The translations under genes and the position numbers were made by a program. The notes below the pieces were generated by a model. That model did not search any database and had not been told where the DNA came from. It saw nothing but the letters and a program-made list of their open reading frames with translations. Positions 1 to 8,110 of a stretch of DNA of 21,483 nt are shown here, piece by piece (within the stretch, counting starts at the first letter, position 1; every line of letters begins with the position of its first letter). This DNA is from JBCCZC01 sp039188505 (lineage in GTDB: Bacteria > Pseudomonadota > Gammaproteobacteria > Xanthomonadales > SZUA-38), in the NCBI GenBank assembly GCA_039188505.1, contig JBCCZC010000048.1, positions 1-21,483 of the forward strand, read 5' to 3'.

Positions 1-766
1 CCGCGATGGTAAAGCGTTTGACCGCGGGTGTTTTGCTGGTCGCCTGATAGAGCCAGTAAGCCTCCGCTTTCAGTGCGTCAGCAATGGGGCGATCAATGGA
101 TTCATACACCATCTGCTTGCAGGCATTGATCGACGCTGCCGGAAACTTGGCAATGCGTTGGGCCAGCGCATCGACATACGGGCCAATCTCGTCGGGCTCT
201 AACGCTTTATTGATGGTGCCCATGGCTTCGGCTTCATCTGCATCGAAATCACGCGCGCTCAAAATGATTTCAAGGGCGCGGCCCAGACCGGTTTGTCTCG
301 CCATCCGCGATGCACCACCCCCACAAGGCAAGATGCCCATGCCGACTTCCATTTGCATGAACTTAAACTTGCCGCGTGCGGCAAAGCGCATGTCGAGCGC
401 GAGGGCCAGCTCATGCCCGCCGCCACGGGCATAGCCCTCGAGCTTGGCGATCGTGGCTTGGGGAACCTTGCTGATCCGCTCACAGACCGCCTGAAGATCC
501 AGGAGCGTGACCTCCTCACGGGAGACGGGCTCGGCGGACATGTCCTTGAGCAATTCCGTATCGTAGTGGCACACCCAGATCTCCGGATTTGCCGATTCAA
601 AGACCACGACCTTGGTTTCCCGGTCACGCTCGAGGCGCATGGCCAGGCTGTTCAGATCGGCCAGCATCTCCTGGCCCTGGACGTTCACCGGTCCGAAATC
701 GAAGGTCACGGTGAGAACACCGCGGTCGCTTGCCGTCTTGAACGTCGTGAATCCGTCGTACTTCAT
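1..766 (-). CDS. Enoyl-CoA hydratase/isomerase (crotonase) family protein, 3' end outside the window
   Basis: The first 255 residues are visible and the C-terminus lies beyond the left edge. They match the crotonase fold, whose enzymes bind acyl-CoA thioesters and stabilise an enolate in an oxyanion hole, mostly in the cytoplasm. The segment GGGHELALALDMRFAA (from residue 115) is the family signature. Glu119 and Glu140 (in MEVGMG) sit where the two catalytic glutamates of enoyl-CoA hydratase lie, so hydratase chemistry is possible, but the substrate cannot be told. The start at 766 is chosen because GAGAGG lies 4-9 bases upstream and the protein begins just before the usual first strand. It appears monocistronic, with an AT-rich leader at 836-895. 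The first 120 bases (the visible 3' end) are about 55% GC, lower than the rest of the window. Confident for the family, not for the reaction. Confidence 0.88.
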   Translation of the reverse strand, partial: MKYDGFTTFKTASDRGVLTVTFDFGPVNVQGQEMLADLNSLAMRLERDRETKVVVFESANPEIWVCHYDTELLKDMSAEPVSREEVTLLDLQAVCERISKVPQATIAKLEGYARGGGHELALALDMRFAARGKFKFMQMEVGMGILPCGGGASRMARQTGLGRALEIILSARDFDADEAEAMGTINKALEPDEIGPYVDALAQRIAKFPAASINACKQMVYESIDRPIADALKAEAYWLYQATSKTPAVKRFTIA

Positions 767-862
767 TTGACCTCTCCATCATCGTGGTTATTCGCGATCC
801 AGGCGGACGAATCGCGACGGACTCGAACAGGCTAAAGGTTAATATTTGATTGATAAACAGCC

Positions 863-894
863 TTAATATTGATTAATAATTCAAATTTATTTGA
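863..894. promoter_or_regulatory. Two AT-rich palindromes upstream of the crotonase gene, candidate operator
   Basis: TTAAT-ATTG-ATTAA occupies 863-876, with perfect 5-bp arms. TCAAATTTATTTGA occupies 881-894, with perfect 6-bp arms around 2 bp. The minus strand also repeats ATCAA several times here. A dimeric repressor or activator of the crotonase gene could bind, but the AT richness alone makes short palindromes likely by chance. Confidence 0.3.
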
Positions 895-1097
895 TAGATG
901 ATCAGATCTCGACCCGGAGCCGGCCACCTTTCCATCAGTGCTGCAGCGCCCAGCGCCAAGCCCGCGGTCACGGCTTCCTGAAATGCGCCGTTGACACCGA
1001 CATGCCGAGCGCCTGCGATGCATGCTCTGAGCTGACGTCGATCGGCCCGGCTAACTTCCTGGTGAGATCTGCGGCCGAAGAAGTGCCTGTGAGGGGC
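873..1097 (-). pseudogene. Possible 3' remnant of an unidentified gene (74 open codons without a start)
   Basis: One minus-strand frame is open from just after a TGA at 1098-1100 to a TAA at 873-875. Its only ATG comes late, so it is not an intact gene. The middle of the translation (GARHVGVNGAFQEAVTAGLA and the next few residues) reads like a real globular protein, in contrast to the arginine/serine-rich shadow frames around it. I cannot assign a family. It may be the tail of a gene lost by deletion next to the AT-rich island, or a chance open frame in GC-rich DNA. Confidence 0.18.
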
Positions 1098-1177
1098 TCA
1101 GAACACACGCTGCGCGTCGGCGGCTCCGGCGCCCTCAGGCCCGTGGCTCACACATGCCGACGGACGACCGGCTGCGC

Positions 1178-1798
1178 TCAGGGAGAGTCCGCTCGCTCCG
1201 GCTGGAACTCGTACCAGCCGTCCGACGAGTCTCTCGTTACGACCGTCACCGATCTTGGGACCATGCACAGTCCCTGGCGCGGCTCCACGTCGCAGCAGAG
1301 GGGCTCGGTCCGGAAAGCGTATTCATGAGCCTCTTCGAAGACCTGACAGACCGCACCGGCAGGCTCATGAAGGAACAGGGCTACGGGCACGGCGGGATCA
1401 AATTCCCGTCTAGGAGCGTGACGCGGGTAGTGAGGCGGCGGATAGTTGAGGAGGAGGTGATCGGTAGTCGCAGAGCCTGCGATCAGCGTTCCGGACAACG
1501 ATCGCTGGGAGGCGGCGGCTCGGCGTGCTTCGTCGACTAGTGCGTCGAGTGTTTCTGGGCCAGCGCGCTGATCCTCAGGCTTCGGCAACGGCTCGCTTTC
1601 TGGCCAAGGCTGGCCGAATTCGATCGCCTGGCAGGACTCGACCCGCAGGGTCAGTGCGACTTCGAGATAGGCGACGCACATGGCGGAGACGGAACCCGGG
1701 AAGGCGACGAGTAACCCGATGGCGACACACGACGCCCACAGGCCTGCTCTTGAGAGCGCCGCGCACGGATCGACGGCCATCTTCAGGCTGGCGCGCAT
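1178..1798 (-). CDS. Hypothetical exported cysteine-containing protein (206 aa)
   Basis: I do not recognise the family. The N-terminus carries a plausible Sec signal peptide: a short basic stretch, a hydrophobic core around residues 18-36 and a small-residue cleavage site near VSA/M at about 39-40. The mature part has several cysteines (for example near MCVAYLE, VESCQ, AVCQ and LCCD) that could form disulfides in the periplasm, a proline/histidine-rich stretch (LNYPPPHYPRHAP) and no second membrane segment. It begins 12 bases after the stop of the 88-aa membrane protein gene, so the two are probably cotranscribed. The ribosome-binding site is weak; the ATG at 1780 is an alternative start. The signal peptide and composition favour a real gene over the overlapping plus-strand frames, but without a homolog this stays moderate. 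Confidence 0.55.
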   Translation of the reverse strand: MRASLKMAVDPCAALSRAGLWASCVAIGLLVAFPGSVSAMCVAYLEVALTLRVESCQAIEFGQPWPESEPLPKPEDQRAGPETLDALVDEARRAAASQRSLSGTLIAGSATTDHLLLNYPPPHYPRHAPRREFDPAVPVALFLHEPAGAVCQVFEEAHEYAFRTEPLCCDVEPRQGLCMVPRSVTVVTRDSSDGWYEFQPERADSP

Positions 1799-1810
1799 CA
1801 GGTCACAACA

Positions 1811-2077
1811 CTAATCGGTGGTCGCTGGTGATTCCCTCGCCGCGGAGACTTCGGCCATCACGGCCTGCGCGAGCTTGTAATGGAAGAACCCGCAGAACAG
1901 GATCACGACCAGGCACAGCGTCGCCACCGTGATCCCGGCAACGGGTCCCAGGGCCACTCCGGAGAGGTACATTCCGAGTGGCGCGAAGCTGAGGGAGATG
2001 CCGGAAAGCACGGCGGCCCAATAACCCATCGGGGAGTTGATTCGCGCCACCCACCGATCGTCGATCTCGATAACCAT
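1811..2077 (-). CDS. Small inner-membrane protein of unknown function (88 aa, two helices)
   Basis: A longer open frame in the same phase reaches 2641, but that would overlap the cytochrome gene. The ATG at 2077 has GAGGA 8 bases upstream and gives a clean small membrane protein. After a charged N-terminus (MVIEIDDRW), hydrophobic segments lie at about residues 18-41 and 44-64, joined by a short Gly/Pro turn, with a soluble tail carrying Lys, Glu and Arg. There is no heme motif. It could be a helical hairpin partner for the exported protein encoded directly downstream, or an accessory of the cytochrome operon upstream, from which it is separated by 259 bp containing a hairpin and a dyad. The function is unknown. 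Confidence 0.68.
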   Translation of the reverse strand: MVIEIDDRWVARINSPMGYWAAVLSGISLSFAPLGMYLSGVALGPVAGITVATLCLVVILFCGFFHYKLAQAVMAEVSAARESPATTD

Positions 2078-2162
2078 GTTGATCGTCCTCGTCTGTTGCT
2101 GATCCTGCGCCCTCCGGCCAGCCGGGTACCGCGGCTTTGCGAGGGTGTGTCCTTCGGAGATC

Positions 2163-2196
2163 TGACCGTTCTTCGGACATGTCCGACGTCCGGTCA
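2163..2196. repeat. 34-bp nested inverted repeat, candidate operator or attenuator
   Basis: A perfect 14-bp palindrome, TCGGACATGTCCGA (2173-2186), is flanked at 4 bp on each side by perfect outer arms TGACCG (2163-2168) and CGGTCA (2191-2196), all sharing one centre. As RNA it would fold into a stem with a CATG loop and an internal loop. It lies about 86 bases upstream of the ATG of the 88-aa membrane protein, so it may control that unit. No T-tract follows on either strand. Confidence 0.5.
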
Positions 2197-2295
2197 TGTT
2201 AGCACCGTGGGCTCGACGGTCCGCAGCGGGCCTGCCCCTTGCCGTCGATCCGCAATCGTCGGTTCCGGCGAAGGTATTGACGCGCGGGAATGAAC

Positions 2296-2318
2296 GGGGC
2301 CCGCACATGGCGGGCCCC
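2296..2318 (-). terminator. GC-rich hairpin downstream of the cytochrome operon
   Basis: GGGGCCCGC (2296-2304) and GCGGGCCCC (2310-2318) form a perfect 9-bp stem with a 5-base loop, 18 bases past the stop of the last cytochrome gene. No run of T follows on the minus strand, so this is an imperfect intrinsic terminator or an mRNA-stabilising 3' hairpin. Confidence 0.55.
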
Positions 2319-2336
2319 CGGATGGTGCTGCTTGGA

Positions 2337-5300
2337 TCAGGGCGTGGGGGGCGGGGCGCCGCCTCCTGTTGATCCGGTCTTCGGCGCTGAGTTGTCAGCA
2401 GCCTTGGCGCGTTCGGCGCGCGCCTTCTCGGCAGCCAGCTCTTCTTCTTCGACGCGATCGTGGACGAACCACGGGTTCCCGTCGTCGTCGAGGTAGAGCT
2501 GCTGCATTTCCTCGAGATTGAAGGGCCGTGATCCGATTCGACCGAAGATCGCAATCTGATTCCCGGTCTCATCGACCGCACGGTCGCGCTCAAGGGCGTC
2601 GGAGATCGAAAGGGCCGGATCGTCGGTGGCGTAGGTCGCAATCAGGTGCGGCTTGGGCTCGGGGCTGAAGCCGTAGAACTTGGGCTGGATCTCCGGGGAG
2701 GTGAGCTGGACGATCTTGAGCCCGTTGCGGCCGTCGGCCACGTACATGAAGAGCGAGGCGTTGGTGGTCGCCACGGTCACGTCGCGGGCGTCGTTGAGGG
2801 CGCCGTTGGCGTTGTACGTCATGTAGAGCTCGGGCTTGTCGGCCTGGGTCACGTCGATGATGGTGATGCCGTCGGACCCCGAGGCGACATAGGCGTAGGT
2901 CCGGGCGACGTGCAGCTTCCGGGCATCGCGGATCGGCACGACCGCTTCTGGCAGCACGACAGGCTGCGTCGGGTCGGTGACGTCGACGACCTGGAAGCCG
3001 GCCGGCGTGGTCACGTACAGGTACCGGAACTGGAGGGCGGTGGCTCGTGCGCCTGGCAGCTCGATCGTGGTGATGTGCGACGGTTTCAGCGGATCATCCA
3101 TATCGACGACGACCACGCCTCGGTCGGTCGTGACGTAGAAGTTCGTGCCCGCGACCGTGAGGAACTTCGCCCCGTTGAGGAGGCCGCCCGGATTCCAGGT
3201 CAGCTGGCGCTCGAGGAAGTTGTTCCGCGGCTCGAGGTCATGGAGCGTGTCGATGTCCGTCGCGATCAGGCCTTCGACCGAGTCTGTAATGAAGGCGTAG
3301 TTGTAGATCGGATGGAACGGCTGCTCCATGTTATCGACGCGCATGAGGTCGCCCTCGTTGCGGCTCGGCTGCACCGGCTGGGTCGTCGGCAGCACCACGC
3401 AGGTGGCGTTCTCCGACTTGATCCGGGTGTTGTGACCAAGGGGCGAGAAAGGCGCGGTGATCATGCGCTGGGAGATGCCCTTGTTGGCGACGCTCGCGAT
3501 GTCGTAGACCTGCGTACCCTTCGGCCCGCGGGAGACGAACAGGTACTCGCCGCGGTGCTGGACGCAATTGGCCTCGCCGCCGGTCCTATGCTTCCAGACC
3601 TGCTGCAGCTCGCGGCTATTCGCCTCATGCTCCCGGTAGTTCGCGGGATAGGCGTAGCGCTGGAGGTACGACCCGATGACGGCCTGCGGCTCTTCCCATT
3701 CGGTCACCTGCACGGCGTTTATCGCGTTCTCGGTGCCAACGTAGGCGTGGTAGCCGAGGAAATCGACGAACTTGTTACCCAGGAGCAGGAGCTGCGCCAT
3801 GATCGCGTTGTTGTCGTTCTCCTCCGACAGGTGGCAATCCGTGCAGGTCTTCGTCTCGGTCTTCCGCGCTGTGTGCGGGAAGTGCGGTGCGAAGGCCTGG
3901 GAGCTGTAGCCTGCGGCCGAGATCGGCGGCTGCTGGATGTAGATCTTCTCCCGGTTGGCGTTGGTCGAGGAAAGGATCAGGGCCGACGAAGAACGGACCG
4001 GCGCGGTCTTCCCGGACTTCAGCGGACCGTGCTTGCCAAGCTGGAACATCTGGTCGCGGGCCACCTGCGGGTTGTAGGTCGCGAAGCTTCGCGTCTTCTC
4101 CCTGTCGTAGTGGTGGACTTCCGACTTCCAGTTGGCCTCGATCGGCAGGTGACAGCCGCCACAACTCGTCGTCCACGACGTGTGACAGCTGTAGCAGAGC
4201 ATGTTCTCGTACTTGTGGGCCCGATCTTCGGGGCGGACGTGCTGACCCCAGTCAAGGCTCGCAGTGTCGTCCGACATCAGCTTCGCGCGGGCCGATTTGG
4301 CGTTGTAGCTCGCGTGTGTCGGATCCGAGGTGTCCTTCAGCAGCGACATCTCCCACTCCATGCCCGGATTGACGAGAGAGCGCTGGATCAGCGTTCCGTC
4401 GATCCACTCGAAGCGCTTCTTACCATCCGGATTGCGCTTCAGGCTCAGGTCGTGCCCCGCCGGCGGCGCCATGGTGCCGCTCGTGAGAAGTGTGGGGTAC
4501 TCGTCAGCCGTGCCGTGGCAATCGATGCACTTGATCTCGACGCCCGCCATGACCTCACCGACGATGTGGCCGTTGCCGTGCGAGTCCTGGTCGAAGTGAC
4601 AGTCCACGCAGTGCATGCCGACATCCGTGTGGATCGACGACATATGGACCGTCTTCTCCCACTTATTCGGATCGTCGTCCTCGACGATGTTGCCGTCCGC
4701 GTCGAGCAGGTTGCCTTTCCGATCCCGCTTGAAGATCGCGCGGAAGTTCCAGCCGTGGCCGTGGTAATCGGCGAACTGCGTATCATTGAGCTCGGGATTC
4801 ATCTCGCTCACCTGCTCGAGGAAGTCGAGATCCATCCACTTTCCGCGGGCAACCGCGCCCTCGGGGTTCCGGTCGAGCACCGTTCGTTTCTCACCGTGCG
4901 GCAGGTCGATCTGCTCCTCGGGCCACATGGCCGGCGCGTCGGACTCGTAGTCCCACATGGTGTACCCGAGATAGGTGTTGATAAACATGTTCGGCTGGTG
5001 CATGTGGCACATCATGCACTGGCTGGTCGGGATGGCCCGGGTGAATTCATGCTTTAGCGGGTGGCCTTTCCGATCCTTCGGAATCGTTGGGTCGGCTGTC
5101 TGGGTGACACCGGTATGGCCAAACTCCGCGTAGGGGCCCGAATGCCGCGGATCGCGATCGTTGGCGTACACGACGTGGCAGGACGCACAGCCCGAATGGC
5201 GGAAATCGCCGGGATTGTCGTTAGTGCCCATGAACCACATGAACGGGTCATTCAGGCGCGTTTTGTGAATATTCAGGACGGGGATCGCAACGCGGTTGCC

Positions 5301-6272
5301 GGTGGCCGGCCCCCGGTTCGACTGGCGGAAGTCCGGACGGCCGGGTTCCTCGAGCTTCTGGATCCCACCCGGGACCTGGCCGATCGGATTCGGCAAGCCG
5401 GTCTCCGGGAACAGGTTGACGATGTTCCGCCCCCCTCGCTCGAAGACCCGAAAGACGTCTGCCGGAGGAATCGTCTGCCATCGAGGCATCGGATAGAGCG
5501 CGTCGATCACGCCACGGGCCTTCATCTCCTCCGTCACGGGAACCGGGTTCTTGATCATCGCGGGCTCGCCGTCGCGGGTGTACGACTCACCGAGCAGATA
5601 ATTCTTATAGGGCAGAATCCCGTTGTTGTAAGCCGCACCACCCCAGAGCATGGCGCCGGTCGCCATGATGCTCCGTTCGGCGGCGCGGATCACGGGGAGG
5701 TGGCAGGCGCCACAGGCCTCGCGCGCGATGCGATAGTCCGAGGGGTTCGTGAAGCGGATGAATTCCGGCGACTCCTCGTTCAGCAGCGCGAAGCTCCCTC
5801 GTGGGTTCGTGCTGGAGGGATAGTTCCAGCTCTCGGGCAGCGTCGGCTTGACGTGGGCCTTGTCGATGTAGCCCTGGTAGTGGTCGCTGTAAACCGGGAT
5901 TTTCTCTTCGTAGCGGAGCTTGCCGTGCACCGACTCTGCGATCGGCGACATGTCGTGGTCACCGGCGTGCTCTTGCTCGACGCGGATCGGTGCCTCCGGC
6001 GCGCCCTCCCAGAAGACCGTGGCGTCGCCGCCGTGGCAGTCGGTGCACCCGAGCACGACCGCCTCCGAGGCATGCATGGTCTTGCGGTCCGTGGCCGTAT
6101 GGCAGGAGGCGCAGCCGTCGCTCTTGGCGTCCGCCTCTTGCCAGGTCTGGCTGATCGGAGCCGGGGGATAGACGGGATAGTCGATCTTGACTTTTTTTTC
6201 CTTGTCCGCCGCCCACACCCCCGTCGCCGCCAGCAGCAGTCCGGTCATGATTGTGGTCTTGAGCATCCTCAT
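2337..6272 (-). CDS. Exported decaheme c-type cytochrome with C-terminal LVIVD-like beta-propeller (1311 aa)
   Basis: A Sec signal peptide ends near VWA/AD at about residue 21. Ten CxxCH heme sites follow, with first cysteines at residues 54, 76, 187, 362, 419, 555, 582, 693, 704 and 810. There is no CxxCK, so nothing resembles the NrfA active site. From about 905 to 1200 at least six repeats of the type xVVDVTDPxxP (for example FQVVDVTDPTQP and ITIIDVTQADKP) point to an LVIVD/YVTN-like propeller. Cys903 and Cys958 are outside heme motifs and could form a disulfide. The C-terminus is charged, then ends in a Gly/Pro tail. No lipobox or membrane helix follows the signal, so anchoring would depend on partners. 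It is the last gene of the operon, 14 bp after the barrel gene, which suggests an outer-membrane or surface electron-exit role. The start at 6272 has a GGGGGA box; ATG at 6266 is also possible. Confidence 0.9.
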   Translation of the reverse strand: MRMLKTTIMTGLLLAATGVWAADKEKKVKIDYPVYPPAPISQTWQEADAKSDGCASCHTATDRKTMHASEAVVLGCTDCHGGDATVFWEGAPEAPIRVEQEHAGDHDMSPIAESVHGKLRYEEKIPVYSDHYQGYIDKAHVKPTLPESWNYPSSTNPRGSFALLNEESPEFIRFTNPSDYRIAREACGACHLPVIRAAERSIMATGAMLWGGAAYNNGILPYKNYLLGESYTRDGEPAMIKNPVPVTEEMKARGVIDALYPMPRWQTIPPADVFRVFERGGRNIVNLFPETGLPNPIGQVPGGIQKLEEPGRPDFRQSNRGPATGNRVAIPVLNIHKTRLNDPFMWFMGTNDNPGDFRHSGCASCHVVYANDRDPRHSGPYAEFGHTGVTQTADPTIPKDRKGHPLKHEFTRAIPTSQCMMCHMHQPNMFINTYLGYTMWDYESDAPAMWPEEQIDLPHGEKRTVLDRNPEGAVARGKWMDLDFLEQVSEMNPELNDTQFADYHGHGWNFRAIFKRDRKGNLLDADGNIVEDDDPNKWEKTVHMSSIHTDVGMHCVDCHFDQDSHGNGHIVGEVMAGVEIKCIDCHGTADEYPTLLTSGTMAPPAGHDLSLKRNPDGKKRFEWIDGTLIQRSLVNPGMEWEMSLLKDTSDPTHASYNAKSARAKLMSDDTASLDWGQHVRPEDRAHKYENMLCYSCHTSWTTSCGGCHLPIEANWKSEVHHYDREKTRSFATYNPQVARDQMFQLGKHGPLKSGKTAPVRSSSALILSSTNANREKIYIQQPPISAAGYSSQAFAPHFPHTARKTETKTCTDCHLSEENDNNAIMAQLLLLGNKFVDFLGYHAYVGTENAINAVQVTEWEEPQAVIGSYLQRYAYPANYREHEANSRELQQVWKHRTGGEANCVQHRGEYLFVSRGPKGTQVYDIASVANKGISQRMITAPFSPLGHNTRIKSENATCVVLPTTQPVQPSRNEGDLMRVDNMEQPFHPIYNYAFITDSVEGLIATDIDTLHDLEPRNNFLERQLTWNPGGLLNGAKFLTVAGTNFYVTTDRGVVVVDMDDPLKPSHITTIELPGARATALQFRYLYVTTPAGFQVVDVTDPTQPVVLPEAVVPIRDARKLHVARTYAYVASGSDGITIIDVTQADKPELYMTYNANGALNDARDVTVATTNASLFMYVADGRNGLKIVQLTSPEIQPKFYGFSPEPKPHLIATYATDDPALSISDALERDRAVDETGNQIAIFGRIGSRPFNLEEMQQLYLDDDGNPWFVHDRVEEEELAAEKARAERAKAADNSAPKTGSTGGGAPPPTP

Positions 6273-6286
6273 CTCTTGTCCCCCGA

Positions 6287-8110
6287 TCAGTACGCGAAGA
6301 TGATGTTCGCGAGCACTGAATACTGGTCGTCATCGCCGAAGAGCTGCTTGAAACCGTCCCCAGGTAGCAGCCCGGCGGCGGAGAGCCGCACGATGATGTT
6401 CTGACTCATGAGCGGTCGCCAGATCCAGGAGATCGAGGCGTCCAGACCGATCTCGTCGTCGATCGGGCCCTGATTGCGCGCCACCTCGAGGATCTCGGTC
6501 TCGTCGAACCACATCTGGTTCAGATTGACCGAGACCCGCGACTGCGGCGTCAGGTCGAAATCCGCGCCGATGCCGAAGAGCAGGAAGCCCGGATTGTCGA
6601 AGTTGGACTGGCCGAGCTCCCGCGAGGACCGCATCGACGGCAGCATGGCATTCCGCCCGGAAAGGATGACGCCACCGCCGCCGATGAGCGGAACGGTCTG
6701 CCGGAACCAGTAGTTGGTGTCCGCACCCGCGATGATCGGGTTCTCGAAGATCGCGTCGAATCCGTTGGACTCGTCGTCGAAGGCGTCGTCGTCGCCGGTT
6801 GCGTAGACGGCGGAGAGCCGGATCCGGGTCCAGTCGAAGTCCATGGACGCTTCCGCGGCGGCAAAGCCCGCCTTGATGTCGGTGTCGTCGTCGATGAACA
6901 CGCCGGGTTCGTTGTCGCCGATGGCGTAGTAGGCCGAGGCGGTCAGGTTCAGGCGCCCGAAGTGACCGTCGCCGCTGAGGCCGAAGTAGGTGACGTCGTA
7001 GGTCCGCGGCCGCTCCGTGCCGAGCGACGCCGGGCGGGCGAGGAACCCGTTCTCGTCGAAGAAGAACTCGTCCTCGCGATTGCGGTTGTGCACGATCGTT
7101 GCCTGGGTGAAGAAGCCCAGGACCGGCCAGTCCTGGGCGAAGGCGTTGGCGATGAAGACGTCGTTGTCGCGCAAGCCTTCACCCAGATCGTTGAGGCCAC
7201 TGTTCGTGTCCTTCTCGACCAGCCGGAACCACGCCAGGTTGTACTGGAACTTGTTATTGTCGCGGTTGCCGAACAGGCGCAGACCGAACTGGTTGTCCTG
7301 GAAGAGGAAGCCCCGGAAATCCGTGTTGAACGGCTGGATCCCGAGACGGATCGAGTCGAAGTCGTAGCGATCGGTGACATCGCGGATGTGGTAGTCGACG
7401 AAGAGCTCCTGGACGCCGACATGGTTGTCTTCCCGGGTGGTCTCGTCGAAGCGCGGGTCGATATTCAGGAAACGGAGCTCGTCGACCTCGACGCGGTTGT
7501 AGTTGAAGGCTAGCGTCAGACGGTACTCCCACTCGGGTGGCTTGAAGACCGTGTTGCCCTTGTAGTAGACCGCGCCGACGATGAATGACTGCGCAAAGAT
7601 CGTCTGGTCGTTGCTGCCGAAGACGTCGAGCGCCCCCGGGTCATTGCTCGACTGGATGCCGACGGGCGTCGGGATACTCCGCGGTTCGATGACCGTATCC
7701 GAGATCGCGAGGATGTTCAGGAACCAGTCGTCGTAGATCGGCTTGTCGGCCTTGTACGTGTTGACGTTGTACGGGTCCCACCAGTTCTCGGTGAGGCCGA
7801 GGGTTTCCATGATGCGCCAGCGATCCGGGATCGGCACGAAGAGATTCGGATCGTCCTGCTGCATGCGCACGGGCCGGACCCGTGACTCATCGACCTCGAT
7901 TTCGCGGCTCGTGTCCTCCCGCGGCGGCCGACCGGGCCGGCGGCGCTGGACCGAGCGGCGGATATCGTCCTCGGCACCCGCGACGAAGCGGGTGAGGGCG
8001 GTCCCCAGGGAGAGCGTCGAGTTGGCCTGGACCGGTTGCCAGGCGAGGGCGGCCGTGATGCCGGCTATGAGCAGCGTCCGAGCCGCGCGGCGGGTGTTCC
8101 GTTCGTTCAT
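6287..8110 (-). CDS. Outer-membrane beta-barrel protein (607 aa), putative porin of the cytochrome conduit
   Basis: A signal peptide with an Arg-rich start and a hydrophobic core ends near VQA/NS at about residue 29. The rest alternates polar and aromatic or aliphatic residues in short stretches (such as WEYRLTLAFNYNRVEV and LNLTASAYYAIG) separated by Asp/Asn/Gly-rich turns. The protein ends in an aromatic strand, LANIIFAY, the usual recognition signal for barrel assembly. I see no cysteine. The N-terminal 100 residues, rich in Arg, Pro and Asp, could form a plug or periplasmic lead-in. Its gene lies between the HbpS-like lipoprotein and the large decaheme cytochrome. By analogy with MtrB-type sheaths it may hold a cytochrome across the outer membrane; that role is inferred from position, not from sequence similarity. 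Its ATG follows the upstream TAG stop with no gap, implying coupled translation. Confidence 0.82.
   Translation of the reverse strand: MNERNTRRAARTLLIAGITAALAWQPVQANSTLSLGTALTRFVAGAEDDIRRSVQRRRPGRPPREDTSREIEVDESRVRPVRMQQDDPNLFVPIPDRWRIMETLGLTENWWDPYNVNTYKADKPIYDDWFLNILAISDTVIEPRSIPTPVGIQSSNDPGALDVFGSNDQTIFAQSFIVGAVYYKGNTVFKPPEWEYRLTLAFNYNRVEVDELRFLNIDPRFDETTREDNHVGVQELFVDYHIRDVTDRYDFDSIRLGIQPFNTDFRGFLFQDNQFGLRLFGNRDNNKFQYNLAWFRLVEKDTNSGLNDLGEGLRDNDVFIANAFAQDWPVLGFFTQATIVHNRNREDEFFFDENGFLARPASLGTERPRTYDVTYFGLSGDGHFGRLNLTASAYYAIGDNEPGVFIDDDTDIKAGFAAAEASMDFDWTRIRLSAVYATGDDDAFDDESNGFDAIFENPIIAGADTNYWFRQTVPLIGGGGVILSGRNAMLPSMRSSRELGQSNFDNPGFLLFGIGADFDLTPQSRVSVNLNQMWFDETEILEVARNQGPIDDEIGLDASISWIWRPLMSQNIIVRLSAAGLLPGDGFKQLFGDDDQYSVLANIIFAY

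Larger units (their letters stand above)
767..1177. other. 411-bp stretch without a confident gene; AT-rich island at 836-895
   Basis: No reading frame here has both a plausible start and a convincing protein sequence. Positions 836-895 are strikingly AT-rich against GC-rich surroundings. This is probably the promoter/operator region of the crotonase gene, whose ATG lies about 70 bases further along the minus strand. I could not place a convincing -35/-10 pair in it. Positions 1098-1177 hold nothing I recognise, and no T-tract terminator follows the 206-aa gene ending at 1178. Confidence 0.5.

Noticed and set aside
1811..2641. 276-aa version of the small membrane protein starting inside the cytochrome gene
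   Set aside because: The extra N-terminal part overlaps the 3' end of the cytochrome gene, is Arg/Pro/Ser-rich and lacks a ribosome site; the ATG at 2077 has a good one.
2646..5057. 803-codon plus-strand open frame opposite the large cytochrome gene
   Set aside because: It is a shadow of the minus-strand cytochrome frame caused by GC-rich codon bias. It is extremely rich in Arg, Val, Asp and Leu with no recognisable motif, whereas the opposite strand carries ten CxxCH sites and a signal peptide.
2337..6272. Nitrite or hydroxylamine reductase-type multiheme enzyme
   Set aside because: No CxxCK active-site motif is present, and the propeller and barrel context fit electron transfer better. 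A catalytic role is not excluded.
5061..6404. 447-codon plus-strand open frame across the cytochrome and barrel genes
   Set aside because: It spans two well-supported genes on the other strand and has the same biased composition; there is no domain and no plausible ribosome site.
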